Counted from the stretch's first letter, positions 1 to 8,004 are shown. The stretch is 28,573 bases of DNA from Fusobacteriota bacterium (GCA_026387965.1 JAPLKR010000111.1:1-28573); one strand, 5' to 3'. Notes: generated by a model from the letters alone, not told the origin. Translations and numbers: made by a program.

Positions 1-123
1 ATTCCCATTTCTGCTATTTGTAACAAATTTACCCAAATATCCGCTTAGCTTGTTTAAGCATAAACAACTTGGTTGTGTCTCGTAACGCAATTTAACTCAT
101 GCGTTTCGCACAACTCGAGATGT
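1..123 (-). ncRNA. Candidate structured RNA or leader, running off the left edge
   Basis: Seen: read leftward from about 123, the sequence can form nested pairings. GTTGTG (114-109) pairs with CACAAC (77-72), and inside it AACGCA (105-100) pairs with TGCGTT (89-84). A separate hairpin has 7-bp arms at 50-56 and 61-67 with a 4-nt loop. A sigma70-like promoter lies just upstream. No convincing reading frame covers it. Inference: a structured non-coding RNA or a long 5' leader. The GTGCG at 111-107 resembles a group II intron 5' end, but only the first ~110 nt would be in the window, so the class cannot be settled. Confidence 0.3.
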
Positions 124-129
124 CTATAT

Positions 130-157
130 ATTTTACCACAATATAATAAAATATCAA
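130..157 (-). promoter_or_regulatory. Sigma70-type promoter facing left
   Basis: On the minus strand, TTGATA (157-152) and TAAAAT (135-130) are separated by 16 nt. Transcription would start near 123 and enter the foldable sequence at the left edge. The assignment is from sequence only. Confidence 0.45.
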
Positions 158-196
158 AGCTTTATTCAACACGCTTTGAAAATACTCATCACAATA

Positions 197-231
197 AATA
201 TTCGATAATATTCGATAATATTCGATAATAT
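197..231. repeat. Decamer tandem repeat, unit TTCGATAATA
   Basis: Three perfect copies of the 10-bp unit occupy 201-230, with partial unit sequence on both sides. They lie between the leftward promoter region and the terminator at 231-265. The unit is too short and lacks spacers, so this is not a CRISPR array; it is a candidate for copy-number variation. Confidence 0.8.
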
Positions 232-265
232 AAAAAAAAGTCTGAGATTTTTCTCTCCCAAACTT
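231..265 (-). terminator. Rho-independent terminator of the cysteine/permease unit
   Basis: On the minus strand a 10-bp stem (265-256 with 247-238, including G-U pairs) and an 8-nt loop are followed by a run of eight T residues (complement of 232-239). It lies 20 bp past the last gene of the minus-strand unit at 286-4305. Confidence 0.7.
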
Positions 266-285
266 TAATATTTTAAACTTTTTAG

Positions 286-492
286 CTAAATTTTGATATA
301 TTTTACCAAAATAAGATTCAATACTAGTGCCCAAATTATTGAAAAAATCAACAAAAATTTTGAGGGGGCTACTCGACTATCTCGTCTAGTTATCCCAAAA
401 ATTCCTAGGATGATGCCGTATGGCCAAAATAAAACTGCAATAACGTACGAAACTATAACAAAACTTAACGGCCAAGTTTTTTCTCTTCTCAC
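286..492 (-). CDS. Small membrane protein, 68 aa, unknown function
   Basis: The product has two predicted membrane segments (about residues 10-32 and 46-66) joined by a short basic loop with adjacent arginines (about 36-40). I do not recognise a family and give no function. The start is GTG at 492, chosen because a purine-rich site (GGTGGAG) lies a few bases upstream and the preceding gene stops 15 bp before. It is the last gene before the terminator at 231-265, so it probably belongs to the same transcript as the cysteine desulfidase and permease. The plus-strand frame over this stretch has no ribosome binding site and is treated as a shadow. Confidence 0.6.
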   Translation of the reverse strand: MRREKTWPLSFVIVSYVIAVLFWPYGIILGIFGITRRDSRVAPSKFLLIFSIIWALVLNLILVKYIKI

Positions 493-507
493 TATCTCTC
501 CACCTCA

Positions 508-861
508 CTATTCTACAATTTTTTTTAGTTTAATTCCAATATAAATGATATATCCTGCGATAATAACATCAATATATGGTGTTCTTGGATTTTTTTCTGA
601 AAGTCCAATCCCCACAACAATCAAAGACGCAACAATTAATACAATCCCTAAAATAAATAAAATTTTACCTAATGTTCTTTTTTTCTGTTTCATTATTTTT
701 ATTATTTCAAGTACCTCTGGTTTATTTGAACTACTAACATACCCTTTTTCGCTTAAAAGTTCTACAATTCTTTCAGAAGTTCTGTTTGCAAAAACCAGTT
801 TTTTAATAATTTTTAGTACTTTAGGGTCAAGTTTTTCCACCACTTTTACTTTTCCTTCCAC
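508..861 (-). CDS. Hypothetical protein with C-terminal membrane segments, 117 aa
   Basis: The first ~60 residues are charged and probably helical, rich in Lys, Glu and Val. Two hydrophobic segments follow (about residues 66-87 and 97-112), so the N-terminal part should face the cytoplasm as a small membrane-anchored domain. No family is recognised. It starts 13 bp after the cysteine desulfidase gene and ends 15 bp before the 68-aa membrane protein gene, so it is likely co-transcribed with both. Its place in the operon suggests, without proving, a role linked to the transporter or to cysteine metabolism. Confidence 0.6.
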   Translation of the reverse strand: MEGKVKVVEKLDPKVLKIIKKLVFANRTSERIVELLSEKGYVSSSNKPEVLEIIKIMKQKKRTLGKILFILGIVLIVASLIVVGIGLSEKNPRTPYIDVIIAGYIIYIGIKLKKIVE

Positions 862-874
862 TTTTTCCTCTTTT

Positions 875-2104
875 CTAAATTATTGCCAAAATATTTTTAT
901 CAATGATTTCCATATCATTATTTAGAGTGCATAAATTTTGAATAGTTAACTCCACATCATCTTTATTAATACCATTATTTCCTACTAGTTTTTGACCCTC
1001 AGATGCTTTTTTGCCCATTATTAAGCCTGTTCTTACAAAACTACTCACTTTGTAGGCACAGCTCTCCTTAGCGCCATCACATAGAACCCCAGCACCGGAA
1101 GCCACAACCATATTAATTGCATTTTTTATACACTCTCTATCTTGTGTCAACACATATGCTACACAAGCTGCTGCTGCTGCACCTGCCCCATGGCCTGAGC
1201 CGCAAATAGTCGTAATCATATTCATTTTCATTTTAAAATATACCACTATTAACGCTGCAAGTGAGATAAGACGAAGTCTCTCACGTTCATCAAGTGCGTA
1301 TGCCTGCCCTAAAAGCAGCGCTGGAATCATAGTGGAAATCCCAAGATTTCCAGAACTAAAAATACTATATATAATTTTTTTCTTGCCAATCATTCGATTT
1401 TTACTAGAATTAAACACTTGTTCCGATATTTTTTCGACCATTTCATAATAATTTTCAGTATTTAAGATGAGGTCTATTTCAGAAGCTTTCAAATTTGCTT
1501 CAGCAAATGCTAAAATTTCATGAGGATGTTTTGAACACTCTTTAGAACAATTACATTTCATTACGTAATCCAAAATTGAATCAAGTGTAATCTCAAAGGG
1601 CTTTGATTCCACTGTGCCACTCTCTTTAACACAAGACTTTGATTCAAAGATTGTTTTTCCATTTTTCTTAATTGTAGTAAGATTGTCGTGTCTATCTTCG
1701 ACAATTGCCGTAACACTATGGCTTTTTGATTTTAATGTAAGTTCAAGATAAAGCTTTGTGGACATAAAATACTCTACTTGAAACGCCACACGTTTTTCAA
1801 AATTTTCAAGTTTATCTAAATACTCATCTGTAACACCCTCAAAAACCGCCAACTTTTTACTCGGATCATGTATCAAAACACCTAATAATACAGCTTTTAA
1901 AAGTCCTGCTCTCAAAGTACCTGGTATCCCAACACTTAGTGCATTTTTATAAAGACCATGGTTTACTTTTAGTAAAACTTCTAGTACTTCTTCATCTTCC
2001 AGTTCAACAGATGCCGCTGCGGCTGCATACCCAATAATTCCAACTTCTGTACATCCCATCGTTTGATTTATTTCTGAAAGTATCAACTCTTTTAATTTTT
2101 CCAT
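875..2104 (-). CDS. cyuA: L-cysteine desulfidase, CyuA/YhaM (UPF0597) family
   Basis: Predicted to convert L-cysteine to pyruvate, ammonia and sulfide with a [4Fe-4S] cluster; some relatives may also act on serine. The 409-aa length and motifs fit the family: GCTE with Cys18, CGSGHGAG with Cys301, and CDGAKESCAYK with Cys342 and Cys349. In the archaeal enzyme three cysteines at corresponding places hold the cluster (family knowledge; the alignment here is by eye). The ATG at 2104 has an AAAGGAGC site upstream. The APC permease gene lies 89 bp upstream on the same strand, matching the transporter-desulfidase pairing of E. coli cyuPA, although this permease is APC-type. An extended -10 promoter with an overlapping palindrome sits in the gap, so it may also be transcribed alone. 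Confidence 0.85.
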   Translation of the reverse strand: MEKLKELILSEINQTMGCTEVGIIGYAAAAASVELEDEEVLEVLLKVNHGLYKNALSVGIPGTLRAGLLKAVLLGVLIHDPSKKLAVFEGVTDEYLDKLENFEKRVAFQVEYFMSTKLYLELTLKSKSHSVTAIVEDRHDNLTTIKKNGKTIFESKSCVKESGTVESKPFEITLDSILDYVMKCNCSKECSKHPHEILAFAEANLKASEIDLILNTENYYEMVEKISEQVFNSSKNRMIGKKKIIYSIFSSGNLGISTMIPALLLGQAYALDERERLRLISLAALIVVYFKMKMNMITTICGSGHGAGAAAAACVAYVLTQDRECIKNAINMVVASGAGVLCDGAKESCAYKVSSFVRTGLIMGKKASEGQKLVGNNGINKDDVELTIQNLCTLNNDMEIIDKNILAII

Positions 2105-2141
2105 TAAAATAATGCTCCTTTTAAACTTGATTAATTAAATC

Positions 2142-2162
2142 ATTATATCATACAAAGTATGA
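2142..2162 (-). promoter_or_regulatory. Extended -10 promoter with overlapping palindrome before cyuA
   Basis: On the minus strand TATAAT (2147-2142) is preceded by TGA (2150-2148), an extended -10 element. A perfect 6-bp inverted repeat, TCATAC-AAA-GTATGA on the plus strand (2148-2162), overlaps it. The layout would let a regulator block cyuA independently of the upstream permease. No clear -35 was found. Confidence 0.45.
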
Positions 2163-2193
2163 ACTTTCATAAATTTTGTGACTAAATAACATT

Positions 2194-3498
2194 TTAACCA
2201 TACTTTTTTGATACAAGCATAAACATAACCCCCGTAATTAACCATAAGCATGCAAGCAGTTGAGCTAAATGGGACGATTGATAGATAACATAGCAAATTA
2301 TAATAGCTCCAAGGACAGGTATCACTCTGTGCCTTAACACGTTTCTGTTTTCTTTTTTAAAATATTTTATTACGGAGAGGTGAAGCATAAAAAAAGCCAC
2401 TAAAGCACCAATATTTACCATTGAAGAAAGGATGTCTAGACCATTTGAAAAACATGCTGCCACCACGGCTATAATCATTGTAACACACGTAGTTGAAATA
2501 ATCGCAACCACGGGTGTCCCATGTTTTTCAGATGTTTTGCTTAAACTTGAATTAAGTAATCCATTTCTAGAAATACTATAAAGTAGTCTGCTCGATGCTG
2601 AAGTGGCAACCATAGCTGAACATGCTGCACCAAAAGCTTTAAAAAGCGAAAGGACGATAAAGACCCAATTTGAATAGTAATCTTTTACGATATCATAGTA
2701 CAATGTGCCTTGTAGTTCTGGATGTATTTGATAATATGAAGCGGAGTGCATTGCTAAAGCACACCCAATAACACTCTCTATAATAAACAAAATTCCTGAG
2801 AATACCAAACAAAAAATCATCGCTTTTTTAATATGATTTTTACCATTCTTTTGCTCTTCTGCATAAGTTGCTATTGCATCAAATCCTAAAAAGGAGAGCA
2901 CTGCAATGGATACGGCTGAAAATATAGCGTGTGAAGACATCTGTTTTGGCATATAGAAACTATGTGCCACAGGGCTTATGGAATTCCCTTGAAACACAAT
3001 AATCAATCCTTCAATAATAATAACTGCGAGTACAATGCATATTCCAAATAGTACTACTCGATTAAATAATGATACTTTTTTTGCCCCAAATAAGTTAAAC
3101 GTCAGTGTAATACCAACCGCTAGTAGGGTGAAAATCCAAGCCGAAATACTCGTAATTAGGGCATGGAAAGCTATTCCACTAAAAAGATAGGCTACAGCAG
3201 GAATGAAAAAATAATCCAGTAAAAGCATCCACCCACTAAAAAATCCAATATTTTTACCAAAACTCTCTGAAGCGTAGGAAAATATTGACCCTGCCTTTGG
3301 AACTACTGCTGACATTTCAACATAGGAGAGAGCTGTAAAAGACATCATAACTGTGGCTATGATATATACTAGTCCTACCGCGCCACCACTTTTTGCATAT
3401 AACACGCCAAAAATCCCAATTATGGATGCTGGTCCGATAAATATCATCCCATTAGCAACTAAATCCCAAAAAGTTAACTCTCTTTTTAATGTATTCAT
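2194..3498 (-). CDS. APC-superfamily amino acid permease
   Basis: A 434-aa inner-membrane protein with about 12 hydrophobic segments. The N-terminal part (residues ~10-35, containing FIGPASIIGIFG) and the first helices carry the glycine-rich, unwound-helix pattern of the APC family. A YAEE motif follows the sixth segment. It most resembles the PuuP/YkbA-like permeases, which import amino acids or polyamines by proton symport. The substrate cannot be read from sequence; cysteine or serine is inferred from the adjacent desulfidase gene. Its ATG at 3498 directly abuts the TAG stop of the 268-aa gene (3501-3499), so the two are translationally linked. Confidence 0.85.
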   Translation of the reverse strand: MNTLKRELTFWDLVANGMIFIGPASIIGIFGVLYAKSGGAVGLVYIIATVMMSFTALSYVEMSAVVPKAGSIFSYASESFGKNIGFFSGWMLLLDYFFIPAVAYLFSGIAFHALITSISAWIFTLLAVGITLTFNLFGAKKVSLFNRVVLFGICIVLAVIIIEGLIIVFQGNSISPVAHSFYMPKQMSSHAIFSAVSIAVLSFLGFDAIATYAEEQKNGKNHIKKAMIFCLVFSGILFIIESVIGCALAMHSASYYQIHPELQGTLYYDIVKDYYSNWVFIVLSLFKAFGAACSAMVATSASSRLLYSISRNGLLNSSLSKTSEKHGTPVVAIISTTCVTMIIAVVAACFSNGLDILSSMVNIGALVAFFMLHLSVIKYFKKENRNVLRHRVIPVLGAIIICYVIYQSSHLAQLLACLWLITGVMFMLVSKKYG

Positions 3499-4305
3499 CT
3501 ATACTTTTCTCATTTGTTTTATTAATTCTTTTATCATCGGCACCACCAAACTCTCCCCCCATGCTTTTTCTACATCAATAAGAGCTTGAAGGTTTCTTAA
3601 TGATTTAAATTTACCATAGCCAGTTCCTTCATTATAAAAAATGGCTACTTCTTCCACTTTTGAAAAATTAAGCTTCATAGGGAGCCTATATTCAATCGTC
3701 TTGTTTTCGGAATCAATAAATAGAAATGCTTTAAAGCTATATTGATATACTCCATCTCGGAAAAAAGCTATCTCTTCTAACGGAATTAAAATCTCTGAAA
3801 ATTCCTTATACGCATCAATCGAAACCACTTCAGTCGTAATCTCCATGATTTTTTTATATTTTTTTAACACATCCCCTTTCTTGAAATGTAACTTGCATAA
3901 TTCTTGAGATCCAATTTTTACAAACTTCCACGCCTTTTCTTTGATAAAAAGTACCATTTCACTCTCTAACTCTTCAAAACAGTGTTCTATCAAATCTCTA
4001 TCACATCGTCCACTGGCAATATTGGTATAACTAAACGGCTCTACCGAATTTCCATCTCGAAGTCCCACTGCCAGTTCTAATTTATGATTAAATAGCAATA
4101 CCCCTCCCGAAATTAACCACTTATTCTCACTTCCATTTCTTATATCCATTATACTCTCTAATTCGCCACTTCTATCGTGAGTAACCACATTTTTATTCGT
4201 ATCTAGATTTATTTCCAAACGTTTTTTTTCATAATTAATTATTTCTACTGTAATGTAGTGACTATCATCTTGGTGATTGTCATTTATTAATGATTTTATT
4301 AACAT
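3499..4305 (-). CDS. Hypothetical protein, 268 aa, first gene of the permease-desulfidase unit
   Basis: I do not recognise the family. The protein is soluble, without signal peptide or membrane segments. Residues ~65-125 (hydrophobic strand, Gly pair, then GRCD followed by an EELESE helix) recall the order of a Nudix box, but the REUXEE core is not met, so at best it is a degenerate relative. The C-terminal half alternates strands and charged stretches. Start ATG 4305 has a clear AGAAGGAG site. It heads the unit, abuts the permease gene and diverges from nrdA across a 173-bp gap. An accessory or regulatory role in amino-acid uptake is only a contextual guess. Confidence 0.7.
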   Translation of the reverse strand: MLIKSLINDNHQDDSHYITVEIINYEKKRLEINLDTNKNVVTHDRSGELESIMDIRNGSENKWLISGGVLLFNHKLELAVGLRDGNSVEPFSYTNIASGRCDRDLIEHCFEELESEMVLFIKEKAWKFVKIGSQELCKLHFKKGDVLKKYKKIMEITTEVVSIDAYKEFSEILIPLEEIAFFRDGVYQYSFKAFLFIDSENKTIEYRLPMKLNFSKVEEVAIFYNEGTGYGKFKSLRNLQALIDVEKAWGESLVVPMIKELIKQMRKV

Positions 4306-4343
4306 TGCACTCCTTCTGCTGATAATATTAATGGGAAAATTTC

Positions 4344-4372
4344 TTGACTTAAATTATAAAAAAATCTATAAT
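4344..4372 (+). promoter_or_regulatory. nrdA promoter
   Basis: TTGACT (4344-4349) and a perfect TATAAT (4367-4372) are separated by exactly 17 nt, close to the sigma70 optimum. The TATAAT is followed by more TATAA repeats. Transcription would start near 4380, giving a leader of about 100 nt before nrdA. Confidence 0.8.
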
Positions 4373-4388
4373 ATAATATAATATAATG

Positions 4389-4424
4389 TGTTTTTTCGAA
4401 ACATATTGTTTTTTCTAAAACAAT
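4389..4424. promoter_or_regulatory. Paired palindromes in the nrdA leader
   Basis: Two related inverted repeats follow the promoter: TGTTT-n5-AAACA (4389-4403) and ATTGTTTT-n4-AAAACAAT (4405-4424), with centres about 18-19 bp apart. They lie downstream of the predicted start of transcription, so they could be a tandem operator or RNA hairpins. They do not match the NrdR box consensus as I know it. Confidence 0.4.
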
Positions 4425-4478
4425 TATAGCAAAAATTTTGCTTTATTTCTCAAGAATTTATTTAAATTAGGAGCAACC

Positions 4479-6761
4479 ATGGTTAAAATTGTAAAACGTA
4501 ATATGAAAGAATCTGAACTTGATATTAAGGAAATTAGGAAAGCTCTTGAGTGGGCTAATGTTGGACTTGAAGATAATATCAACTACCTCGAACTTGAAAG
4601 TCATGTTAGAAGTATCTATACAGATAAAATCACCACGGAAAATATTCAAAAATCCTTGATTGATTTAGCCCTAAAGCTTACTTCAGTTGAGCAGCCTGAA
4701 TGGAGAATATTAGCCGCTAGACTTGTTTTGATGGATCTATATAAAAAAGCAAGTCATACCCGTGGTTATGGCGAGACTTTAGGCTATGATGACTATGTGA
4801 CTTTTGTCAAAGACGCAGTTAAAAAAGGGCTTTATGACCCTAAGATTCTCGAACTCTATTCTCTTCAAGAACTGTCAATAGCACAAACTTTTATCAACCC
4901 TGAATACGATAAAATCTATGATTATGCGGGTATGTCGATGCTCATTCATCGCTATCTTGTTCAAGAGAGACGTGATACTTTCGAACTTCCTCAAGAGATG
5001 TTTTTAACTATTGCTCTCTTCATTGCTTCTACCGAAAAGGTAAATCGACTGGATATAGCTAAAGAGATTTACGAGCAAATAGCGGGAAAGAAAATTTCGC
5101 TGGCTACCCCTATTTTAATTAACCTTCGAAGACCTGATGGAAACCTCTCATCATGTTTTGTTCTTGCTATGAACGATAGCCTTGATAGTATTTTTTACTC
5201 TATTAATGCCATTGCGCAAATTTCGAAAAATGGGGGTGGCGTAGGAATTAATTTAAGTCGAGTGCGTGCCTCAGGTGGGGAGATTCGAAATACGCCCAAT
5301 GCATCGGGCGGCGTGATTCCTTGGATAAGAATTATTAATGATACGGCGGTTGCTGTAAACCAACTTGGTAAACGCGCTGGAGCGGTAACCGTTGCACTTG
5401 ACATTTGGCATATGGATATACTGGATTTTCTTGAACTTCAAACAGAAAATGGCGATCAAAGGAAAAAAGCCTATGATTTATTTCCTCAAGTTGTGATTCC
5501 TGACCTTTTCATGAAACGTGCTAAAGAAGGGGCCGATTGGACACTTTTTGATCCAAACGAAATACGATTGAAATATGGCGTTGAATTTGCAGAGTTAATT
5601 GATAAAGATTTTGAAGACTTTTATAATCAAATTGAAAAAGAAACTCTTCTTATACTGAGAAAAACTGTACATGCTAAAGATATTTTAAAACAAATATTAA
5701 AAACACAAATTGAAACTGGTATGCCTTATCTCTTCTTTAAAGATACAGCCAATAGAACCAATCCAAATCAACATGATGGGGTAATTGGTTCTGGCAATTT
5801 ATGCCAAGAAAGTTTTTCAAATTTCAGACCTTCAAAGATACATGCACCAACACTAAATGGCGAAAAAATTTCTCAAGAAGTGGATAGTGGTCTCATTCAT
5901 ACGTGTAACCTTGTTTCACTCAATCTCTCAATTTTACTTGATAAAGATGAACTTGCAAAATCATGTGCTTTTGCCGTACGTATACTTGACAATACCATCG
6001 AACTTACTAAAACGCCTATTCAAGAGAGTGAACTTCACAATGAGGTCTATCGAACCATCGGCGTTGGAACAATGGGACTTGCTGATTGGCTCGCAATTAA
6101 TAAACTTTCTTACTCTAGCAACCCAATAACTTTAGAATCTGTTAATGAGCTCTTTGAACATATTGCTTATAATACCATTAAAACCAGTGTAGAACTGGCG
6201 AAAATACGTGGAAAATACCCTCGTTTTGATGGCAGTGAGTGGAGTAAAGGTATTATTTTAGGGAAAAATTCTTCGTGGTTTTCAGAAAATAGTAAAATGG
6301 CAGCCGATTGGATTGCTTTAATTCAAGATATGAAGTCATATGGAATTAGAAATTCTCAACTCCTGGCTATTGCCCCTAATACTTCAAGTGCTTTAGTCCA
6401 AGGATGTTCTTCAAGCGTGCTTCCAATATTCAATAAATTTTTCATGGATAAAAATTCAAAAGGAGCAGTTCCTATTTGCCCTCCCTATATTCAAGAAGCT
6501 TTTTGGTTTTACAAAGAGAACAAAAACATTCCTCAAACAGAAGTTGTTGAGGTTATCGCAACTATTCAAAAATGGATTGATCAAGGCATTAGCTTTGAAC
6601 TTCTTTATAATTTAAATAGTGGTATTAAAGCTATCGATATATACAACACGGTCATTTCGGCTTGGGAAAAAGGGTGTAAAACACTTTACTACACTAGAAC
6701 GATTCAAAAAAATAGTAACATTATGAACGACAAAGAGGAATGCATTTCGTGCGCTAACTAA
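4479..6761 (+). CDS. nrdA: Ribonucleoside-diphosphate reductase class Ia, alpha subunit NrdA
   Basis: Reduces ribonucleoside diphosphates to deoxy forms together with NrdB. The 760-aa length is normal. Residues ~1-95 form an ATP-cone allosteric domain. Active-site features are present: the disulfide Cys in NLSSC, the Asn/Cys/Glu radical triad in GNLCQE, the partner Cys in HTCNL, adjacent tyrosines 737-738 (YYTRT) of the radical pathway, and the C-terminal redox pair Cys755/Cys758. ATG 4479 follows a TAGGAG site at 4468-4473. A strong promoter and two palindromes precede it. nrdB follows after 128 bp. No nrdI or nrdH is adjacent, consistent with class Ia rather than Ib. Class I enzymes need oxygen for radical generation, so for a presumed anaerobe this pair is noteworthy and may have been acquired. 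Confidence 0.96.
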   Translation: MVKIVKRNMKESELDIKEIRKALEWANVGLEDNINYLELESHVRSIYTDKITTENIQKSLIDLALKLTSVEQPEWRILAARLVLMDLYKKASHTRGYGETLGYDDYVTFVKDAVKKGLYDPKILELYSLQELSIAQTFINPEYDKIYDYAGMSMLIHRYLVQERRDTFELPQEMFLTIALFIASTEKVNRLDIAKEIYEQIAGKKISLATPILINLRRPDGNLSSCFVLAMNDSLDSIFYSINAIAQISKNGGGVGINLSRVRASGGEIRNTPNASGGVIPWIRIINDTAVAVNQLGKRAGAVTVALDIWHMDILDFLELQTENGDQRKKAYDLFPQVVIPDLFMKRAKEGADWTLFDPNEIRLKYGVEFAELIDKDFEDFYNQIEKETLLILRKTVHAKDILKQILKTQIETGMPYLFFKDTANRTNPNQHDGVIGSGNLCQESFSNFRPSKIHAPTLNGEKISQEVDSGLIHTCNLVSLNLSILLDKDELAKSCAFAVRILDNTIELTKTPIQESELHNEVYRTIGVGTMGLADWLAINKLSYSSNPITLESVNELFEHIAYNTIKTSVELAKIRGKYPRFDGSEWSKGIILGKNSSWFSENSKMAADWIALIQDMKSYGIRNSQLLAIAPNTSSALVQGCSSSVLPIFNKFFMDKNSKGAVPICPPYIQEAFWFYKENKNIPQTEVVEVIATIQKWIDQGISFELLYNLNSGIKAIDIYNTVISAWEKGCKTLYYTRTIQKNSNIMNDKEECISCAN

Positions 6762-6889
6762 ATAATAAACCCCTCGCATGCAAAATTATACTGATAATTC
6801 TTCAAAATGGCTCTGTTTAAGTTAATCTATATTTATCAGAGTGCTTCTAAGTAATCTGTGTGCAATTGTTTTCAATAGAAAGGAAAATT

Positions 6890-7936
6890 ATGTCACTGCA
6901 AATTAATAAAAAACTTCTCTTCAATCCTGATGGAACGGACCTCATTGAAGAACGTAGAATGATTGAAGGACCAACAACAAACCTCTTCAACCTTAACAAT
7001 GTAAAATATAAATGGGCAAATAAACTCTATAGAACCATGATGGAAAACTTTTGGATTCCAGAAAAAGTTGACCTTACAATGGATGTCCTTGATTATACGA
7101 TGCTTACCCCTGCTGAAAAACGTGCCTACGACGGTATTCTCTCGTTTCTTGTTTTCTTAGATAGCATTCAAACTAATAATATTCCCAAAATTTCTGAGTA
7201 TATTACTGCTCCTGAGGTCAATCTTGTATTAGCTATTCAAACATACCAAGAGGCTATCCATTCACAAAGCTATGCATATACCATCGAGAGCATTATCCCA
7301 ACTGGCGATCGTGATGCGATATATGAATTTTGGAGAGATGACAAGACTCTTTTTGAACGCATAAAATTCATTGCAAAGTCTTACCAAGATTTCCATGATG
7401 ATGACTCTAAAGAGAATTTTTTTAAATCTCTAATAGCCGATTATCTCTTAGAAGCACTCTATTTCTACAATGGGTTTAATTTTTTTTATCTCCTTGCAAG
7501 CAGAAATTTAATGCCTGGAACCACAGATATCATCCGTTTTATCAATAGTGACGAACTGACTCACGTAGGGCTTTTTCAAAATATTTTAGTCTCAGTAAAA
7601 AATGAGCGCCCTGAACTTTTTAATGCGGAAACTATTTATGAAATGTTTAAAACCGCTGTTGAACAAGAGATTGAGTGGACCAATCACATTATCGGCGAAG
7701 ACATCCTCGGAGTAACGCTTGAAAGTACAGTAAGTTATACAAAATGGCTAGCCAATCAGCGTCTCCTTTCGCTTGGACTAAAACCACTCTATGAAGGTTT
7801 TGATGTTAATCCTTACAAACACTTAGAAAAAATTGCCGATACTGATGGTGAAGGTTCTGTTAAAGCAAACTTTTTTGAAAGTACCGTAACAAGCTATAAC
7901 CAATCGAGTAGTGTTGATGGTTGGAACGATTTTTAA
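6890..7936 (+). CDS. nrdB: Ribonucleoside-diphosphate reductase class Ia, beta subunit NrdB
   Basis: Supplies the tyrosyl radical to NrdA. With the ATG at 6890 it has 348 residues. Di-iron ligands and radical site are visible: Asp91, Glu121, His124, Glu188, Glu222 and His225, with Tyr128 in EAIHSQSY at the position of the E. coli radical Tyr122, so it should be an ordinary Fe-Tyr enzyme. A GTG 30 bp upstream is in frame, but the AGAAAGGAAA site at 6876-6887 fits ATG 6890 and the longer start lacks one. The 128-bp gap from nrdA holds no clear terminator, so co-transcription is likely. A decayed copy of its 3' end lies at about 9287-9384. Confidence 0.96.
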   Translation: MSLQINKKLLFNPDGTDLIEERRMIEGPTTNLFNLNNVKYKWANKLYRTMMENFWIPEKVDLTMDVLDYTMLTPAEKRAYDGILSFLVFLDSIQTNNIPKISEYITAPEVNLVLAIQTYQEAIHSQSYAYTIESIIPTGDRDAIYEFWRDDKTLFERIKFIAKSYQDFHDDDSKENFFKSLIADYLLEALYFYNGFNFFYLLASRNLMPGTTDIIRFINSDELTHVGLFQNILVSVKNERPELFNAETIYEMFKTAVEQEIEWTNHIIGEDILGVTLESTVSYTKWLANQRLLSLGLKPLYEGFDVNPYKHLEKIADTDGEGSVKANFFESTVTSYNQSSSVDGWNDF

Positions 7937-7954
7937 AAAAAATCAGTTTACCGC

Positions 7955-7982
7955 TTGCTTTATTTTTTGGTCTTAGTATACT
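7955..7982 (+). promoter_or_regulatory. Probable promoter of the MFS exporter gene
   Basis: TTGCTT (7955-7960) and TATACT (7977-7982) are separated by 16 nt. The decayed copy upstream of the second MFS gene retains the same layout (TTGTTT, 16 nt, TATACT, with several changes in the spacer), so the promoter was copied with the gene. Confidence 0.45.
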
Positions 7983-8004
7983 ATAAAAACTATTAAGGAG
8001 ATTT

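Noticed and set aside
72-111. Group II intron starting at GTGCG (111-107)
   Set aside because: Only the five-base start and general foldability agree. The GTTGTG/CACAAC pairing would span the supposed splice site, and domains V/VI are outside the window, so it is kept only as an option.
197-231. CRISPR-like repeat
   Set aside because: The 10-bp units follow each other without spacers, and no cas genes are present.
3600-4120. 268-aa protein as a Nudix hydrolase
   Set aside because: The GX5EX7REUXEE consensus is not satisfied; only a loose order of Gly and Glu residues fits.
4389-4424. NrdR boxes upstream of nrdA
   Set aside because: The palindromes lack the CWATATAWG-like core and lie downstream of the -10, with the wrong spacing.
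6791-6839. CTGATAA/TTATCAG inverted repeat between nrdA and nrdB as a terminator
   Set aside because: The arms are 7 bp with a 35-nt loop and no T-run, so it is unlikely to terminate transcription.
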